NCBI GenBank assembly: GCA_017435385.1
Contig: JAFSFB010000004.1
Span: 1-64,000, forward strand
Source of the DNA: Clostridia bacterium
GTDB taxonomy: Bacteria; Bacillota; Clostridia; Oscillospirales; Acutalibacteraceae
Length of the DNA stretch: 64,000 nucleotides
Reading direction: 5' to 3'
In this document: positions 8,806-18,352 of the stretch, piece by piece
Layout of the letters: the number at the start of each line of letters is the position of its first letter
Numbering within the stretch: the first letter of the stretch is position 1
Program-made: the position numbers and the translations under genes
Notes under the pieces: model-generated
The model's input: only the letters and a program-made list of their open reading frames with translations
Told to the model about the DNA's origin: nothing
Database searches by the model: none

Positions 8806-11742
8806 ATGGCACATATAAAAGTTGAGCGGCGGAGCATGAGACCTGAGGAATGGATAAAGCTCCGCTTCGGATGGCTTAAACGGGAAATATATTCCGAGAA
8901 GCATGAGATCGACAGCTTTGTTATCCGTGAAGCCCGTCAGACCTCGGAGATGAATTTTGAGTTTTACGATGAACAGCCCCGACCGCTTAAAAAAGGGGAT
9001 ATGTATTTTACTCCCGACGGCACGGCTTTCATCGAGGCGGATTATGAATTGCCTGAGCATCTTGTGGGCAAAAAATATGTTTTTTCTCTCAAGACTGCAG
9101 CCGAAATGATCGTTAGGGTCAACGGCAGATACGTCGGCGGAATCGATCCGAACAGGGAGCGCATGAACCTTTCGGAGTATGTTGAGGGCAGAAGGCTTCA
9201 TTTTGAAATCATGGGCTATAACCGCTCAAAGCCCGACGACGAGAGAAACCCCGAGAGCCTTTCCGTCAGGGGATGCCGCCAGATTTTTGAGGGCGGATAT
9301 ATCGCAGTTGTCAATGAAGCGGTGACCTCTCTTGTCTACGATATTGAAATGCTTCTTGATGCGGCTCTCAGCGGAGCCTTCAACGAGGATTTTTCTCAGC
9401 TTGTTATCGATAATCTTGATAAAGCACTCAATCTCATCGATTTTGATGATGTCAGAACAGAGGATGTCAGAGCGGCATCGGATTATATTGAAGAAAACAT
9501 ATTCTCGAACAAGGATTATAAGGGGAGCGGCAGGGTTGCGCTTGTTGCTCATTCGCATCTTGATATCGCTTATTACTGGCGGAGAATTCATGCCGTTCAG
9601 AAGAATCTCAGAACGGTTCTCATACAGCTTCGTCTGATGGATAAATACCCCGATTTCAAATATGCCCATACTCAGGCATATACCTACGAAACGGTTGAAA
9701 AGTATTATCCCGAGGTTTTTGAGGAGCTGAAGCGGAGAATTGCCGAGGGCAGATTTGAGCCCGTCGGTGCGATGTATGTCGAGCCCGACTGCAATGTTCC
9801 CTCGTGTGAAAGCCTTATCCGTCAATGCCTTTACGGTCAGAGCTTTTTCAGAGAAAAATTCGGCTTAACGGTCGATAACTGCTGGCTTCCCGATGTTTTC
9901 GGCAACAGCTGGATACTTCCGCAGATCCTCAAAAAGAGCGGAGTGGACTATTTCGTTTCCAACAAGATGTCGACCTGGAACGATACGAACAGATTTCCGC
10001 ATAACAACTTTGTATGGAGAGGGATCGACGGCTCCGAGGTTTATGCGTGCGTGCCTCCGACTCATTTCATTTCATGGAATATGCCGAGTCAGGTTGCGGA
10101 TAACTGGGAGGCTTTTCAGGATAAAGGAACGGGCAGTGCAACTCTCCAGATGTTCGGCTACGGCGACGGCGGAAGCGGCGCAACCGAGGAAATGGTTGAG
10201 CTTATGCACCGTTTTGAAAAGCTTTCGGTCATGCCCGAAACCGAGCATATAACGGGAAAGGAATTCCTGCATAAGAATTTTGACGGCAACGAAAAGCTTT
10301 CCGTCTGGGACGGCGAGCTTTATCTCGAAATGCACAGAGGTACATTCACGACGAAATCGAACCTCAAGGCGTATAACCGAAAGCTTGAGTTCATGCTCAG
10401 AGAGGCGGAACTGCGTTCCGTTCTGAGAATGAAGAGGGGCGTCGGGTATCCTGCGGATAAGCTCAGGGAGATCTATAAGAAGCTGATGATAAATCAGTTC
10501 CATGATATCATTCCCGGCAGTCACATAACTCCCGTTTACCGTGATGCCATGGCGGATTATGAGCAGATGGAAAAGGAACTTGCCGAAATCATCGGTGGCG
10601 GCGAGGAATATTTCAACTCTCTGAACTTTGAAAGAAAAGCCGTTACCTTCATTTCCGATGAAAACGGAACGGTTGTCAGAAAAGGTGAGAGAGGGTATTT
10701 CGCTTGTCCCGATATTCCTGCTCTTTCATGCGGAAAGATCGGAAGAGAAAAAGCCGATGATTGGTTTTCGGCTAACGGCATGAAGGCTGAAACGCCGCTT
10801 TATTCGATAGAGTTTGCTCCCGACGCAAGCTTCGTTTCGCTGAAAGATAAAGAGCTTTGCCGTGAATGGGTAAAGGGTGATTTCAACAAGCTGAAGATAT
10901 ATCACGATACCCCCGGCAACTATGATGCGTGGGATATTCTTCCGAATTATAAGGATAAGCAGGAAGAAATCAGGATTGAAAAGCCTCTTGAGTTTATCGG
11001 AAGCGATGACGAATGCGCTGAGTTTTCGGTTGTTCTTGCAACGGCAAAAAGCCGCTGGCAGATGATTATCCGTCTTTTCCGCCGCTCAAGGGGAATCGAG
11101 GTCGAAAACATCGTTGACTGGAACGAGAAGCATCGGCTTGCAAAAGCCGAATTCGGCTGCAATGTTCTTTCGAGAGAGCTTGTCTGCGACACTTCGGCGG
11201 GCTTCATAAAGAGAGAAACCCATCGAAACACCTCGTGGCAGCAGGCACGCTTTGAGGTCTGCCACCATAAATGGTGCGACATGTGCGAGCAGGGCGGCGG
11301 CGTCGCTCTTATCAATCAGGGCAAATACGGAGTTTCTGCCGAAAACGGCACGATGGCGCTTTCTCTTCTCAGGGCAACGATCCGTCCCGATCCGACCTCG
11401 GATATCGGCAGACATAATTTCTGCTATATGATATATCCGCATTCGGGTAATGCTGTTGATGCGGGAATAAACGATCTTGCGTTTGAATATAATGTTCCGC
11501 TTGAAAAGGGCGGCTTCGACTGCGGCACGGAACTGAGCGGTAAGCTCTGGCTGCAGGCCGTCAAGCTCTCGGAAAACGGCAGGATGATCGTCGTCAGACT
11601 CAGCGAGCAGAACGGCGAAAGGGGAGTTATATCGCTCACGAAAAAGGCAAAAATCCTTAACATGCTTGAGGATGAGATCGGTCAGGCGGATGAAATCGCC
11701 TATGCACCGTTTGAAATAATAACACTTGGATTTGAATTGTAA
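8806..11742 (+). CDS. GH38 family alpha-mannosidase
   Basis: The open frame extends upstream to 8701, but the ATG at 8806 lies just after the previous stop and is preferred (978 aa). GH38 features: HSHLDIAYYW near residue 249 with the zinc His and Asp, TQAYTYE, and WLPDVFGNSW near residue 360 with the nucleophile Asp. FVSNKMSTWND and FHDIIPGSHI (zinc His) follow, then the beta-rich C-terminal domain. The enzyme removes alpha-mannose residues with retention. No signal peptide is seen, so it acts in the cytoplasm on imported oligosaccharides. The following phospho-sugar mutase is consistent with onward sugar metabolism. Confidence 0.93.
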   Translation: MAHIKVERRSMRPEEWIKLRFGWLKREIYSEKHEIDSFVIREARQTSEMNFEFYDEQPRPLKKGDMYFTPDGTAFIEADYELPEHLVGKKYVFSLKTAAEMIVRVNGRYVGGIDPNRERMNLSEYVEGRRLHFEIMGYNRSKPDDERNPESLSVRGCRQIFEGGYIAVVNEAVTSLVYDIEMLLDAALSGAFNEDFSQLVIDNLDKALNLIDFDDVRTEDVRAASDYIEENIFSNKDYKGSGRVALVAHSHLDIAYYWRRIHAVQKNLRTVLIQLRLMDKYPDFKYAHTQAYTYETVEKYYPEVFEELKRRIAEGRFEPVGAMYVEPDCNVPSCESLIRQCLYGQSFFREKFGLTVDNCWLPDVFGNSWILPQILKKSGVDYFVSNKMSTWNDTNRFPHNNFVWRGIDGSEVYACVPPTHFISWNMPSQVADNWEAFQDKGTGSATLQMFGYGDGGSGATEEMVELMHRFEKLSVMPETEHITGKEFLHKNFDGNEKLSVWDGELYLEMHRGTFTTKSNLKAYNRKLEFMLREAELRSVLRMKRGVGYPADKLREIYKKLMINQFHDIIPGSHITPVYRDAMADYEQMEKELAEIIGGGEEYFNSLNFERKAVTFISDENGTVVRKGERGYFACPDIPALSCGKIGREKADDWFSANGMKAETPLYSIEFAPDASFVSLKDKELCREWVKGDFNKLKIYHDTPGNYDAWDILPNYKDKQEEIRIEKPLEFIGSDDECAEFSVVLATAKSRWQMIIRLFRRSRGIEVENIVDWNEKHRLAKAEFGCNVLSRELVCDTSAGFIKRETHRNTSWQQARFEVCHHKWCDMCEQGGGVALINQGKYGVSAENGTMALSLLRATIRPDPTSDIGRHNFCYMIYPHSGNAVDAGINDLAFEYNVPLEKGGFDCGTELSGKLWLQAVKLSENGRMIVVRLSEQNGERGVISLTKKAKILNMLEDEIGQADEIAYAPFEIITLGFEL

Positions 11743-11756
11743 GGAGGAAATAAACT

Positions 11757-13388
11757 ATGACAGGCTATGAATACTGGCTCACCTTTGACGATGCAACAAA
11801 GGCTGAGCTTGAGGCTATCACAGACAAAAAAGAGCTCGAGGACAGATTCTATAAGGAGCTCGAATTCGGAACGGGCGGACTCAGAGGAATCATGGGCGCA
11901 GGTCCCAACAGAATGAACAAGTATACCGTTGCAAAGGCAACCAAGGGTCTTGCGGACTATCTCAACGCCGAGTTTGAGGGCGAAAAATCGGTTGCGATCG
12001 CATATGACTCGAGAAACAACTCTGCCGCTTTTGCATCCGATGCAGCATCCGTTCTCAATGCGGCAGGCATCAGGGTTTATCTTTTCAGCACTCTTATGCC
12101 CACTCCCGTTCTTTCCTTTGCGGTCAGATATCATAACTGCACGGCAGGCGTTGTCGTAACCGCAAGCCACAATCCCAAGGAATATAACGGCTACAAGGTT
12201 TACGATGCAAAGGGCTGTCAGCTTGTTCCCGAATATGCCGACAAGGTTATCGCATATGTCAATGCGGTTTCCGACCTCAAGGCAATTCCGTTCATGGATG
12301 CCGATGAAGCGAAGGCAAACGGACTTCTCGTTGAGATCGGCGATGAAACTCTCGATGCTTTCCTCGCAGAGGTAAAAACTCAGAGCGTATATAACGAAAA
12401 GAGTGAGCTTAAAATCGTTTATACCGCTCTTCACGGAACGGGCAACATCCCCGTGAGAAAGATTCTTGAAGGCAAGAATGTTTCAATCGTCAGATCTCAG
12501 GAGCTTCCCGACGGCAATTTCTCGACCGTTCGCTCACCCAACCCCGAGGAAAAGGATGCTCTCAACTTTGCTCTTAAACAGGCAGAGGAAGAGGGTGCGG
12601 ATATCGTTATCGGCACAGACCCCGACTGCGACAGAGTCGGTGTGGGCGTCTGCCATAACGGCGAATATGTTCTTCTTACGGGCAACCAGACGGGTGCTCT
12701 GCTCGTTGACTTTGTTCTCAAATTCAGAAAGGACTCCATGCCTGCAAATGCCGCCGTTGTCAAGACGATCGTAACGAGCGGTCTGGGTGCGGCGATAGCT
12801 GAAAGCCACGGTGCAAAGACCGTTCAGACTCTGACGGGCTTCAAGTATATCGGCGAAAAGATCTGCAAGTGGGAAGAAAACGGCGAAAACACCTTCCTCT
12901 TTGGCTACGAAGAGAGCTACGGCTATCTTGCAGGAACTCATGCAAGGGATAAGGATGCGGTTTCCGCTTCGATGCTGATTGCCGAAATGGCGGCTTACTA
13001 TAAGAATCAGGGCAAGACTCTCGTTGACGCTCTGAACGATATCTATGCCGCTTACGGATATTATTTCGACTGCCTCGAAACCATCGTTCTCAAGGGTAAA
13101 GAGGGCGCAGAAAAGATTCAGGCATCTATGGGACTTCTCAGAGAAAACGGCGAAAAGATCTTCGCTGACCTCTCCGCTCTCAAGGATTATTCAAAGGGCA
13201 TCGACGGACTTCCCAAGGAAAATGTTCTTCTCTTCGAGTTTGCCGACGGCTCATGGGCGGCGGCAAGACCTTCGGGAACAGAGCCCAAGCTCAAGCTCTA
13301 TTTCTCGGTCAAGGGTGAAAATTCAGAGGTCGCAAAGGCAAGACAGTCTGCGATCTCCGCAAAGCTTATGGAAACAATGGGATTATGA
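11757..13388 (+). CDS. Phospho-sugar mutase (phosphoglucomutase/phosphomannomutase)
   Basis: An alpha-D-phosphohexomutase of 543 aa, start ATG after AAGGAGG. Landmarks are GTGGLRGIMGAGPNRMN near the N-terminus, the catalytic phosphoserine loop TASHNPKEYNGYKVY (residue about 143), the Mg-binding loop DPDCDRVGVG, the sugar-specificity loop GYEESYGYLAGTHARDKD, and the phosphate-binding RPSGTEPKLKLYF near the C-terminus. It interconverts hexose 1- and 6-phosphates. The subfamily (longer PgcA/PGM2 type) matches length and motifs; glucose versus mannose preference cannot be read. It lies 14 bases after the GH38 gene. Confidence 0.93.
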   Translation: MTGYEYWLTFDDATKAELEAITDKKELEDRFYKELEFGTGGLRGIMGAGPNRMNKYTVAKATKGLADYLNAEFEGEKSVAIAYDSRNNSAAFASDAASVLNAAGIRVYLFSTLMPTPVLSFAVRYHNCTAGVVVTASHNPKEYNGYKVYDAKGCQLVPEYADKVIAYVNAVSDLKAIPFMDADEAKANGLLVEIGDETLDAFLAEVKTQSVYNEKSELKIVYTALHGTGNIPVRKILEGKNVSIVRSQELPDGNFSTVRSPNPEEKDALNFALKQAEEEGADIVIGTDPDCDRVGVGVCHNGEYVLLTGNQTGALLVDFVLKFRKDSMPANAAVVKTIVTSGLGAAIAESHGAKTVQTLTGFKYIGEKICKWEENGENTFLFGYEESYGYLAGTHARDKDAVSASMLIAEMAAYYKNQGKTLVDALNDIYAAYGYYFDCLETIVLKGKEGAEKIQASMGLLRENGEKIFADLSALKDYSKGIDGLPKENVLLFEFADGSWAAARPSGTEPKLKLYFSVKGENSEVAKARQSAISAKLMETMGL

Positions 13389-13428
13389 TCCTTTGTAAAG
13401 ATTAGAAATTTAAAATGGAGGAATACGA

Positions 13429-15243
13429 ATGAAAAAGTTACTTTCTGTTTTTCTCGCAATCGTTTTTGTTTTCTCGTCGGCGGCGATTTTTGCTTATGCC
13501 GCTGATGACGGACTGAATGCTTATATTATTCAGCCCGAATCGGCGACGGATTCCGCTCAGCGCAAGATCGAGCCCTTCGGCGCAAACGGCGAATACTATT
13601 TCTTTATCCCTTCCTCGATCGAGCCCCGTGAAGCCCGCTTCGTTGTTGACGGCGAGGCTTATGCAGACGGCGTAAAGATCACCGAAGCAACGACCGTTTA
13701 CGATGTTTTCGGCTCGGGCACATTCGGTCCGCAAAAGGCTGAATTGACAGTCGGCGGTAATAAATACAGCGTAAACGCTGTTTTCGGCTCGGATATTGCC
13801 AGCATTTTCATTGAAACCGAATCGGGCTCTCTCGATGCAATTCACGCCGATAAGAGTCACGAAGAATCAGGTCTTATCGAAATTGTCTACGGCGACGGCA
13901 CGGTGGCTTATGACGGCATTCTCGACACGATTAAGGGCAGAGGAAATTCTACCTGGAAAATGGAAAAGAAGCCCTATAACATCAAGCTCGACAAAAAGAC
14001 CGACCTTTTCGGAATGGGCAAGAGCAAGAAATGGAGCCTCATAGCCAACCATACCGACCTCTCGCTCATCAGAAACGCATATGTCTATTACGCCGCAATT
14101 TATGCAGGCATTGAATATACCCCCATGTGTATGCCTTGCGATGTTTATATCAACAACGAATATCAGGGTCAGTATCTTCTGACAACGAGAGTTGAGGTTG
14201 ACGAAACAAGAGTCGACATTGAAAATCTTGAGGATGCAAACGAAGAGGCAAACCCCGATATCGATATCGAAGAGGACTGCTCGATCGGCGGATATTACGG
14301 CAGATATGCAGGTCTTCTTGAGGGTACGAGCAAATGGGTCAACATGCCCAACGAGCCCGACGACGTAACGGGCGGCTATATCCTTGAAATGGAAATTGCC
14401 AACAGATATGTTGATGAGGTCAGCGGTTTTGTTACAAATATGGGACAGCCCTTCATCATGAAGTCCCCCGAATATGCTTCAAAGGGCGAAATCGATTATA
14501 TCAGCAAGTATTATCAGGATTTTGAGGATGCCGTTGTTTCGGCAGACGGCAAAAATTCACAGGGTAAGCACTATTCCGAATATATCGATGTCGAGTCTTT
14601 TGCGGAATACTATGTTTTCAACGAATGGACCTCGAACATGGACTGCGGTCTGACCAGCACATATCTCTATAAGCCCGTAAACGATGTTCTCTATGCAGGC
14701 CCCGTATGGGACTATGATATCGCTCTCGGAAACAACGGGATTGGCCGCTTCGGCTGCGACTATACCAACCCCAACGAATTTACGGTTTGCTTCGGCAGAC
14801 AGTACAGAAACACTATTTTTGAAGGCAGAGATGTCGATCATGTTCCCACTCTCTTCAATGTTCTCTGTCAGAAGCAGGAATTTGTCGATGCGGCTAAAAA
14901 AGCATGGGATTCCAAGATCAGCCACGGCGTTGTTCTTGCAAATCAGGCTATGCCGATTTATGCCGATCTGATCACGGATTCCGCAATCATGAACGCTGTC
15001 CGCTGGAATATCTTCGGCACATATGACCTTGAAGAGATCGAAAAGGCATATAAGGCTGAGGTCGGAAAGGTATGCAATTTTGCAAGCGTCAGAAAAGGCT
15101 TCCTTGATAAGAACCTCGGAACGATTCAGGTTCAGGATGTTGAGATCGGATTCTTTGATAAGATCACAATGGCGATCTGCTCGTTCATCAACGATGTTTT
15201 TGAAAAGATCATCGTAACCTTCAGACTTGTCAATCTTTTTTAA
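13429..15243 (+). CDS. Secreted CotH kinase-family protein
   Basis: A 604-aa protein with a cleavable signal peptide (about residues 1-25, ending AAIFAYA). CotH features: KGRGNSTWKMEKKPYNIKLDKK, GMGKSKKWSLIANHTD, then Y-V-Y-Y-A and CDVYINNEYQGQYLLTTRV, an acidic segment, and DYDIALGN, probably the metal-binding Asp of the atypical kinase fold. B. subtilis CotH phosphorylates spore-coat proteins; secreted homologues in gut Clostridia often accompany cell-surface or cellulosome-like proteins, and their targets are mostly unknown. It ends with a hydrophobic amphipathic tail and a strong terminator. Confidence 0.88.
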   Translation: MKKLLSVFLAIVFVFSSAAIFAYAADDGLNAYIIQPESATDSAQRKIEPFGANGEYYFFIPSSIEPREARFVVDGEAYADGVKITEATTVYDVFGSGTFGPQKAELTVGGNKYSVNAVFGSDIASIFIETESGSLDAIHADKSHEESGLIEIVYGDGTVAYDGILDTIKGRGNSTWKMEKKPYNIKLDKKTDLFGMGKSKKWSLIANHTDLSLIRNAYVYYAAIYAGIEYTPMCMPCDVYINNEYQGQYLLTTRVEVDETRVDIENLEDANEEANPDIDIEEDCSIGGYYGRYAGLLEGTSKWVNMPNEPDDVTGGYILEMEIANRYVDEVSGFVTNMGQPFIMKSPEYASKGEIDYISKYYQDFEDAVVSADGKNSQGKHYSEYIDVESFAEYYVFNEWTSNMDCGLTSTYLYKPVNDVLYAGPVWDYDIALGNNGIGRFGCDYTNPNEFTVCFGRQYRNTIFEGRDVDHVPTLFNVLCQKQEFVDAAKKAWDSKISHGVVLANQAMPIYADLITDSAIMNAVRWNIFGTYDLEEIEKAYKAEVGKVCNFASVRKGFLDKNLGTIQVQDVEIGFFDKITMAICSFINDVFEKIIVTFRLVNLF

Positions 15244-15247
15244 AATC

Positions 15248-15279
15248 AAAAAGAGCATCACCTCGGTGATGCTCTTTTG
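15248..15279. terminator. Bidirectional terminator between converging genes
   Basis: An 11-bp perfect stem AGAGCATCACC/GGTGATGCTCT with a two-base loop has A residues on one side and T residues on the other, serving both the CotH gene and the phosphodiesterase gene. Confidence 0.85.
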
Positions 15280-15281
15280 CA

Positions 15282-16013
15282 TTATAGCATGTTATTGATC
15301 AGATGCGGATTTTTGGTTGTGATGTTATCGGGCAGGCAGGAAAAAACCTTGACCGCATCATTTGTTTTGTTGACTGTCCAGAGCGAAACGAGAAGCCCGT
15401 TCCGATGCATGATCTCTGTTACAAGGGGAATTGTGTTTCCGAAATGGCTGTTGATTCCGATCGCACCGACTGAAACGATCTCTTCCGCAAGCTTTTGCAG
15501 AAGCTCTGCATTCTCCGCTTCCTCAGCCGTAATATTATGGTTGAGATAATAGGGGATGGCGGAGCTTTTCTTTACGGCATCGACCCAATCTCTGAAAACG
15601 CCCGTGTAGAAAACTCTGTCGGAAAGACCGTGCTTTCTGACAAGGACATCGACCTCGGCGAGATTTGCCGTTGATTTGATATCAAGATTGATTCTGCATT
15701 TTTCATCCCTCGCAACGGCGGCGAGTGCCGAATCAAGAAGAACACCCTCTTCTTCTTTGGGAGCAGAGTTGTGAATAACAACGGGTGTGCCGTCAGGTCT
15801 GAAGGAAACATCAAACTCAACGACCTCTGCGCCGTAAGCAAGTGCGGTGCGGATCGATTCAACCGTATTCGGCTTTGTGAAAAGTGCGCCGGCATGGAAT
15901 GTGAGCGTGAAGCCCTCGGGCAGACGCTCTGAATATTCTTTTGCGGCGGAATAATATCCTCGGTTAATTATTTTGTCAAAACGGGAGTGCGCTGAAATCA
16001 GAAGCTTTTTCAT
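15282..16013 (-). CDS. Glycerophosphodiester phosphodiesterase-family protein
   Basis: A 243-aa GDPD domain without signal peptide: FHAGALFTKPNTVESI (catalytic His; the usual P-E-N-T is P-N-T), EVVEFDVSFRPDGTPVVIHN (metal-binding E and D, second catalytic His), INLDIKS and SLWTVNK near the end. GDPD enzymes hydrolyse glycerophosphodiesters to glycerol-3-phosphate and an alcohol. The start overlaps the transporter stop by four bases (ATGA). The upstream organophosphate transporter makes a substrate-uptake-then-hydrolysis unit plausible. The replaced Glu in the first motif lowers confidence in canonical activity. Confidence 0.85.
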   Translation of the reverse strand: MKKLLISAHSRFDKIINRGYYSAAKEYSERLPEGFTLTFHAGALFTKPNTVESIRTALAYGAEVVEFDVSFRPDGTPVVIHNSAPKEEEGVLLDSALAAVARDEKCRINLDIKSTANLAEVDVLVRKHGLSDRVFYTGVFRDWVDAVKKSSAIPYYLNHNITAEEAENAELLQKLAEEIVSVGAIGINSHFGNTIPLVTEIMHRNGLLVSLWTVNKTNDAVKVFSCLPDNITTKNPHLINNML

Positions 16014-17218
16014 GATTCTTTATTTCCCTTTCTTTCGGCGGCAAGACCTGCAAGGCAGATGACCGCCGCAGATATGCAGACCGCAAGCATGATGATGAAA
16101 ACCGAATTCCAGCCCTTTGACTGAGAAACGGCACCGAGAGCATATGTCGTTGTCGTGCTGCCGATATAGCAGAAGGTGTTGAGGAGTCCTGCGGCAAAGC
16201 CTGCGTTAAGACTCTGACGGTAGTCAAGAGCAAACATGCTTGTGATAACATTGTTTATCATCGCCATTCCGCAAGAAACGCCGATGAAGCAGACCATGAT
16301 CGCAGGAAGCGAGCGGATCTTCAGCGAGAGCAGTATTCCTGCGCAAAGAACCGCCGAAACGGCATAGAAGATCATGTTCATCGTTGCGTGGGATTTGATT
16401 TTTTCGTGAGTCTTTTTTGCTATTGTTGCGCCGAGGGTTGAAACCATGGGCAGGAACAGCGTGAGCAGAATCGAGAATGACTGCGAAAGTCCGAATTCTT
16501 CATAGAGCACCGAGGGAACCCAGGTCGTTATTCCGTCCTTGATGAAGCCGTTTGCGATTCCTGCGATTGCCGCAAGAATGAGAGCGAAGGCAACGGCTCG
16601 GCTCATTCTGACTTTATCGGTTTTGACTTTTTCAGCTTCGGGGGATTTTTTTCCCGAAGGACCGAAGAGGAAAAGCCAGACAAACGCCGCAATGATGAGA
16701 ATAACGCTTGCCGCATAGAAAACCGCCTGCCACATTCCGAAGCGGACAAACAGCGCCGAAATTCCGTAGGCAACGAGCGTTCCGATGGCAACGGTCGTGC
16801 TCATGGCAAGAATTGCCGAGGGGAGCCTTTTATCCGATACGAAATCGGAGAGAGTTTTGATGAGCGTGCTCCAGAGAACGGACTGCGCCATGCCGTTGAC
16901 GAGCCATATGTATTTCATAACAGAGATATCTCCGCAAAGGGGCATGAGCAGGTTGAGAACCGCCGAAACCGTCAGCGAGCCGAAGATCATATATTTTGCA
17001 TTGTATCTTTTTGAGAGAATGCCGTTGACGAGCTGACCTGCGCCGTATGCGAAGAAAAAGAACGAGCTTACAAGACCTGCGTCGGGCTTGGTTGCTCCGA
17101 GAGCATCGATGATGGCAACGTTTGAAGCGCTGAAATTGAGCCTTCCGACATATGCCGCCGTGTATGCGAGCCAGCAGATAAAAATGATGCGTGATTCTCT
17201 GCTATTTTTAGTTTTCAA
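16010..17218 (-). CDS. MFS transporter of the organophosphate:phosphate antiporter (GlpT/UhpT-like) type
   Basis: About twelve membrane segments. The first reads YVGRLNFSASN, echoing the Y-x-x-R-x-N-x-S motif of GlpT/UhpT-type carriers, followed by GAGQLVNGILSKRYNAKYMI. The start is taken as the TTG at 17218 because an AAGAAGG site lies just upstream; an in-frame TTG at 17272 has no ribosome site. This gives 402 aa, typical for the family. It probably exchanges glycerol-3-phosphate or glycerophosphodiesters for phosphate, in line with the overlapping GDPD gene downstream. Confidence 0.8.
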   Translation of the reverse strand: MKTKNSRESRIIFICWLAYTAAYVGRLNFSASNVAIIDALGATKPDAGLVSSFFFFAYGAGQLVNGILSKRYNAKYMIFGSLTVSAVLNLLMPLCGDISVMKYIWLVNGMAQSVLWSTLIKTLSDFVSDKRLPSAILAMSTTVAIGTLVAYGISALFVRFGMWQAVFYAASVILIIAAFVWLFLFGPSGKKSPEAEKVKTDKVRMSRAVAFALILAAIAGIANGFIKDGITTWVPSVLYEEFGLSQSFSILLTLFLPMVSTLGATIAKKTHEKIKSHATMNMIFYAVSAVLCAGILLSLKIRSLPAIMVCFIGVSCGMAMINNVITSMFALDYRQSLNAGFAAGLLNTFCYIGSTTTTYALGAVSQSKGWNSVFIIMLAVCISAAVICLAGLAAERKGNKES

Positions 17219-17273
17219 AAGAAACACCTTCTTCCAAACGAACAGTTTATCACTTTTTGTCGGCAAGGTCAAT

Positions 17274-17310
17274 AAAAAATCCGCACGAAGAAGCTTGCTC
17301 TCCGTGCGGA
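17274..17310 (-). terminator. Rho-independent terminator after ispE
   Basis: On the minus strand TCCGCACG and CGTGCGGA form an 8-bp stem followed by six T. It separates ispE from the transporter gene. Confidence 0.85.
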
Positions 17311-17314
17311 CATG

Positions 17315-18184
17315 TTATTCGTCACATTTTATTATTTTTGCGCCGTGCTTGACGGGCTTTGTTACGAAGACCGAATCGAATTTCTCTCTGAGCTCAGCGG
17401 CACAGCCTTCTGCCTTTTCCTTGCTGTCGAAAATGCCGAAAACGGTCGGACCGCTTCCGCTCATCTGATAGAGCAGAGAGCCGTTAAGCCGCATGATCTC
17501 TTTGATTTCAACTCTTTCGACTACCTCGATAACCTGCTCAAAAACGTTGCCTGCATGCTTGCAGATGCCTTCAAAATCGCCCTTTGAGCAGGCTTCAAGC
17601 ATTTTGAGATTATCGGGATGATAGATATATGCCTTGTCCGCCGCCGCAAATGCCGCCGCAGTCGAAACGCCCTTTTCGGGCTTTGCAAGAACGATGAAGC
17701 AATCCTTCAGATGCTTGACTCTCGAGAGAACCTCGCCCGTGTTCTGAGCAACGCAGGTTCCGCCCTTGATGCAGAAGGGGACATCGCTTCCGACCTTCAG
17801 ACCGATGTCGCACATTTTCTGCTTTGAAAGCCCCGTGCCGTAAAGCTCGTTAAGACCGACGATGACCGCCGCCGCATCTGCGCTTCCGCCGGCAAGACCT
17901 GCTTCAACGGGGATATTCTTTTCGATTGAAATGACCGCATTGGGCTCGATTCCCGTTGCTTCAAAGAACTCTTTTGCCGCCTTATAGGCTATGTTCCCTT
18001 TGTCACGGGGCAGACGGGCATCTGAGCAGGTGAGGCTGATTCCGCATTCGCCCTTGCTGACGGTTATTTCGTCGTAAAGGTCAACCGACTGCATGACCAT
18101 GAAAAGGCTGTGAAAGCCGTTGTCGAGTTTGCCGAGAATGTCGAGAAAAAGATTGATTTTTGCGGGAGCAATAACTTTTATCAT
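17315..18184 (-). CDS. ispE: 4-diphosphocytidyl-2-C-methyl-D-erythritol kinase
   Basis: A GHMP kinase of the MEP isoprenoid pathway that phosphorylates CDP-ME at the 2-hydroxyl. The start is the ATG at 18184 (AAAGGAG upstream) giving 289 aa, the usual length. Motifs: VIAPAKINLFLDI at the N-terminus, the ATP-binding PVEAGLAGGSADAAAVI at about residue 95, DVPFCIKGGT, and MSGSGPTVFGIF near the C-terminus. It appears to be a single-gene unit closed by its own terminator. Confidence 0.95.
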   Translation of the reverse strand: MIKVIAPAKINLFLDILGKLDNGFHSLFMVMQSVDLYDEITVSKGECGISLTCSDARLPRDKGNIAYKAAKEFFEATGIEPNAVISIEKNIPVEAGLAGGSADAAAVIVGLNELYGTGLSKQKMCDIGLKVGSDVPFCIKGGTCVAQNTGEVLSRVKHLKDCFIVLAKPEKGVSTAAAFAAADKAYIYHPDNLKMLEACSKGDFEGICKHAGNVFEQVIEVVERVEIKEIMRLNGSLLYQMSGSGPTVFGIFDSKEKAEGCAAELREKFDSVFVTKPVKHGAKIIKCDE

Positions 18185-18352
18185 AATGTTTCTCCTTTCT
18201 TGAAAGCGGAGTGATGCTGTCAATATAATGATTTATACCATAATAATACCATACTATTTCAAAATAAAAAAGTGCAAAATAAAAAAATGTTGTGCGAAAG
18301 GGAAAAATATGATAAAATATCCGAAGAATCAAACCGAAAAACAGGTGATGAC

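Noticed and set aside
11700..12434. 244-codon minus-strand frame in the phospho-sugar mutase gene
   Set aside because: Shadow frame of a clear mutase; Cys-rich translation without domain features.
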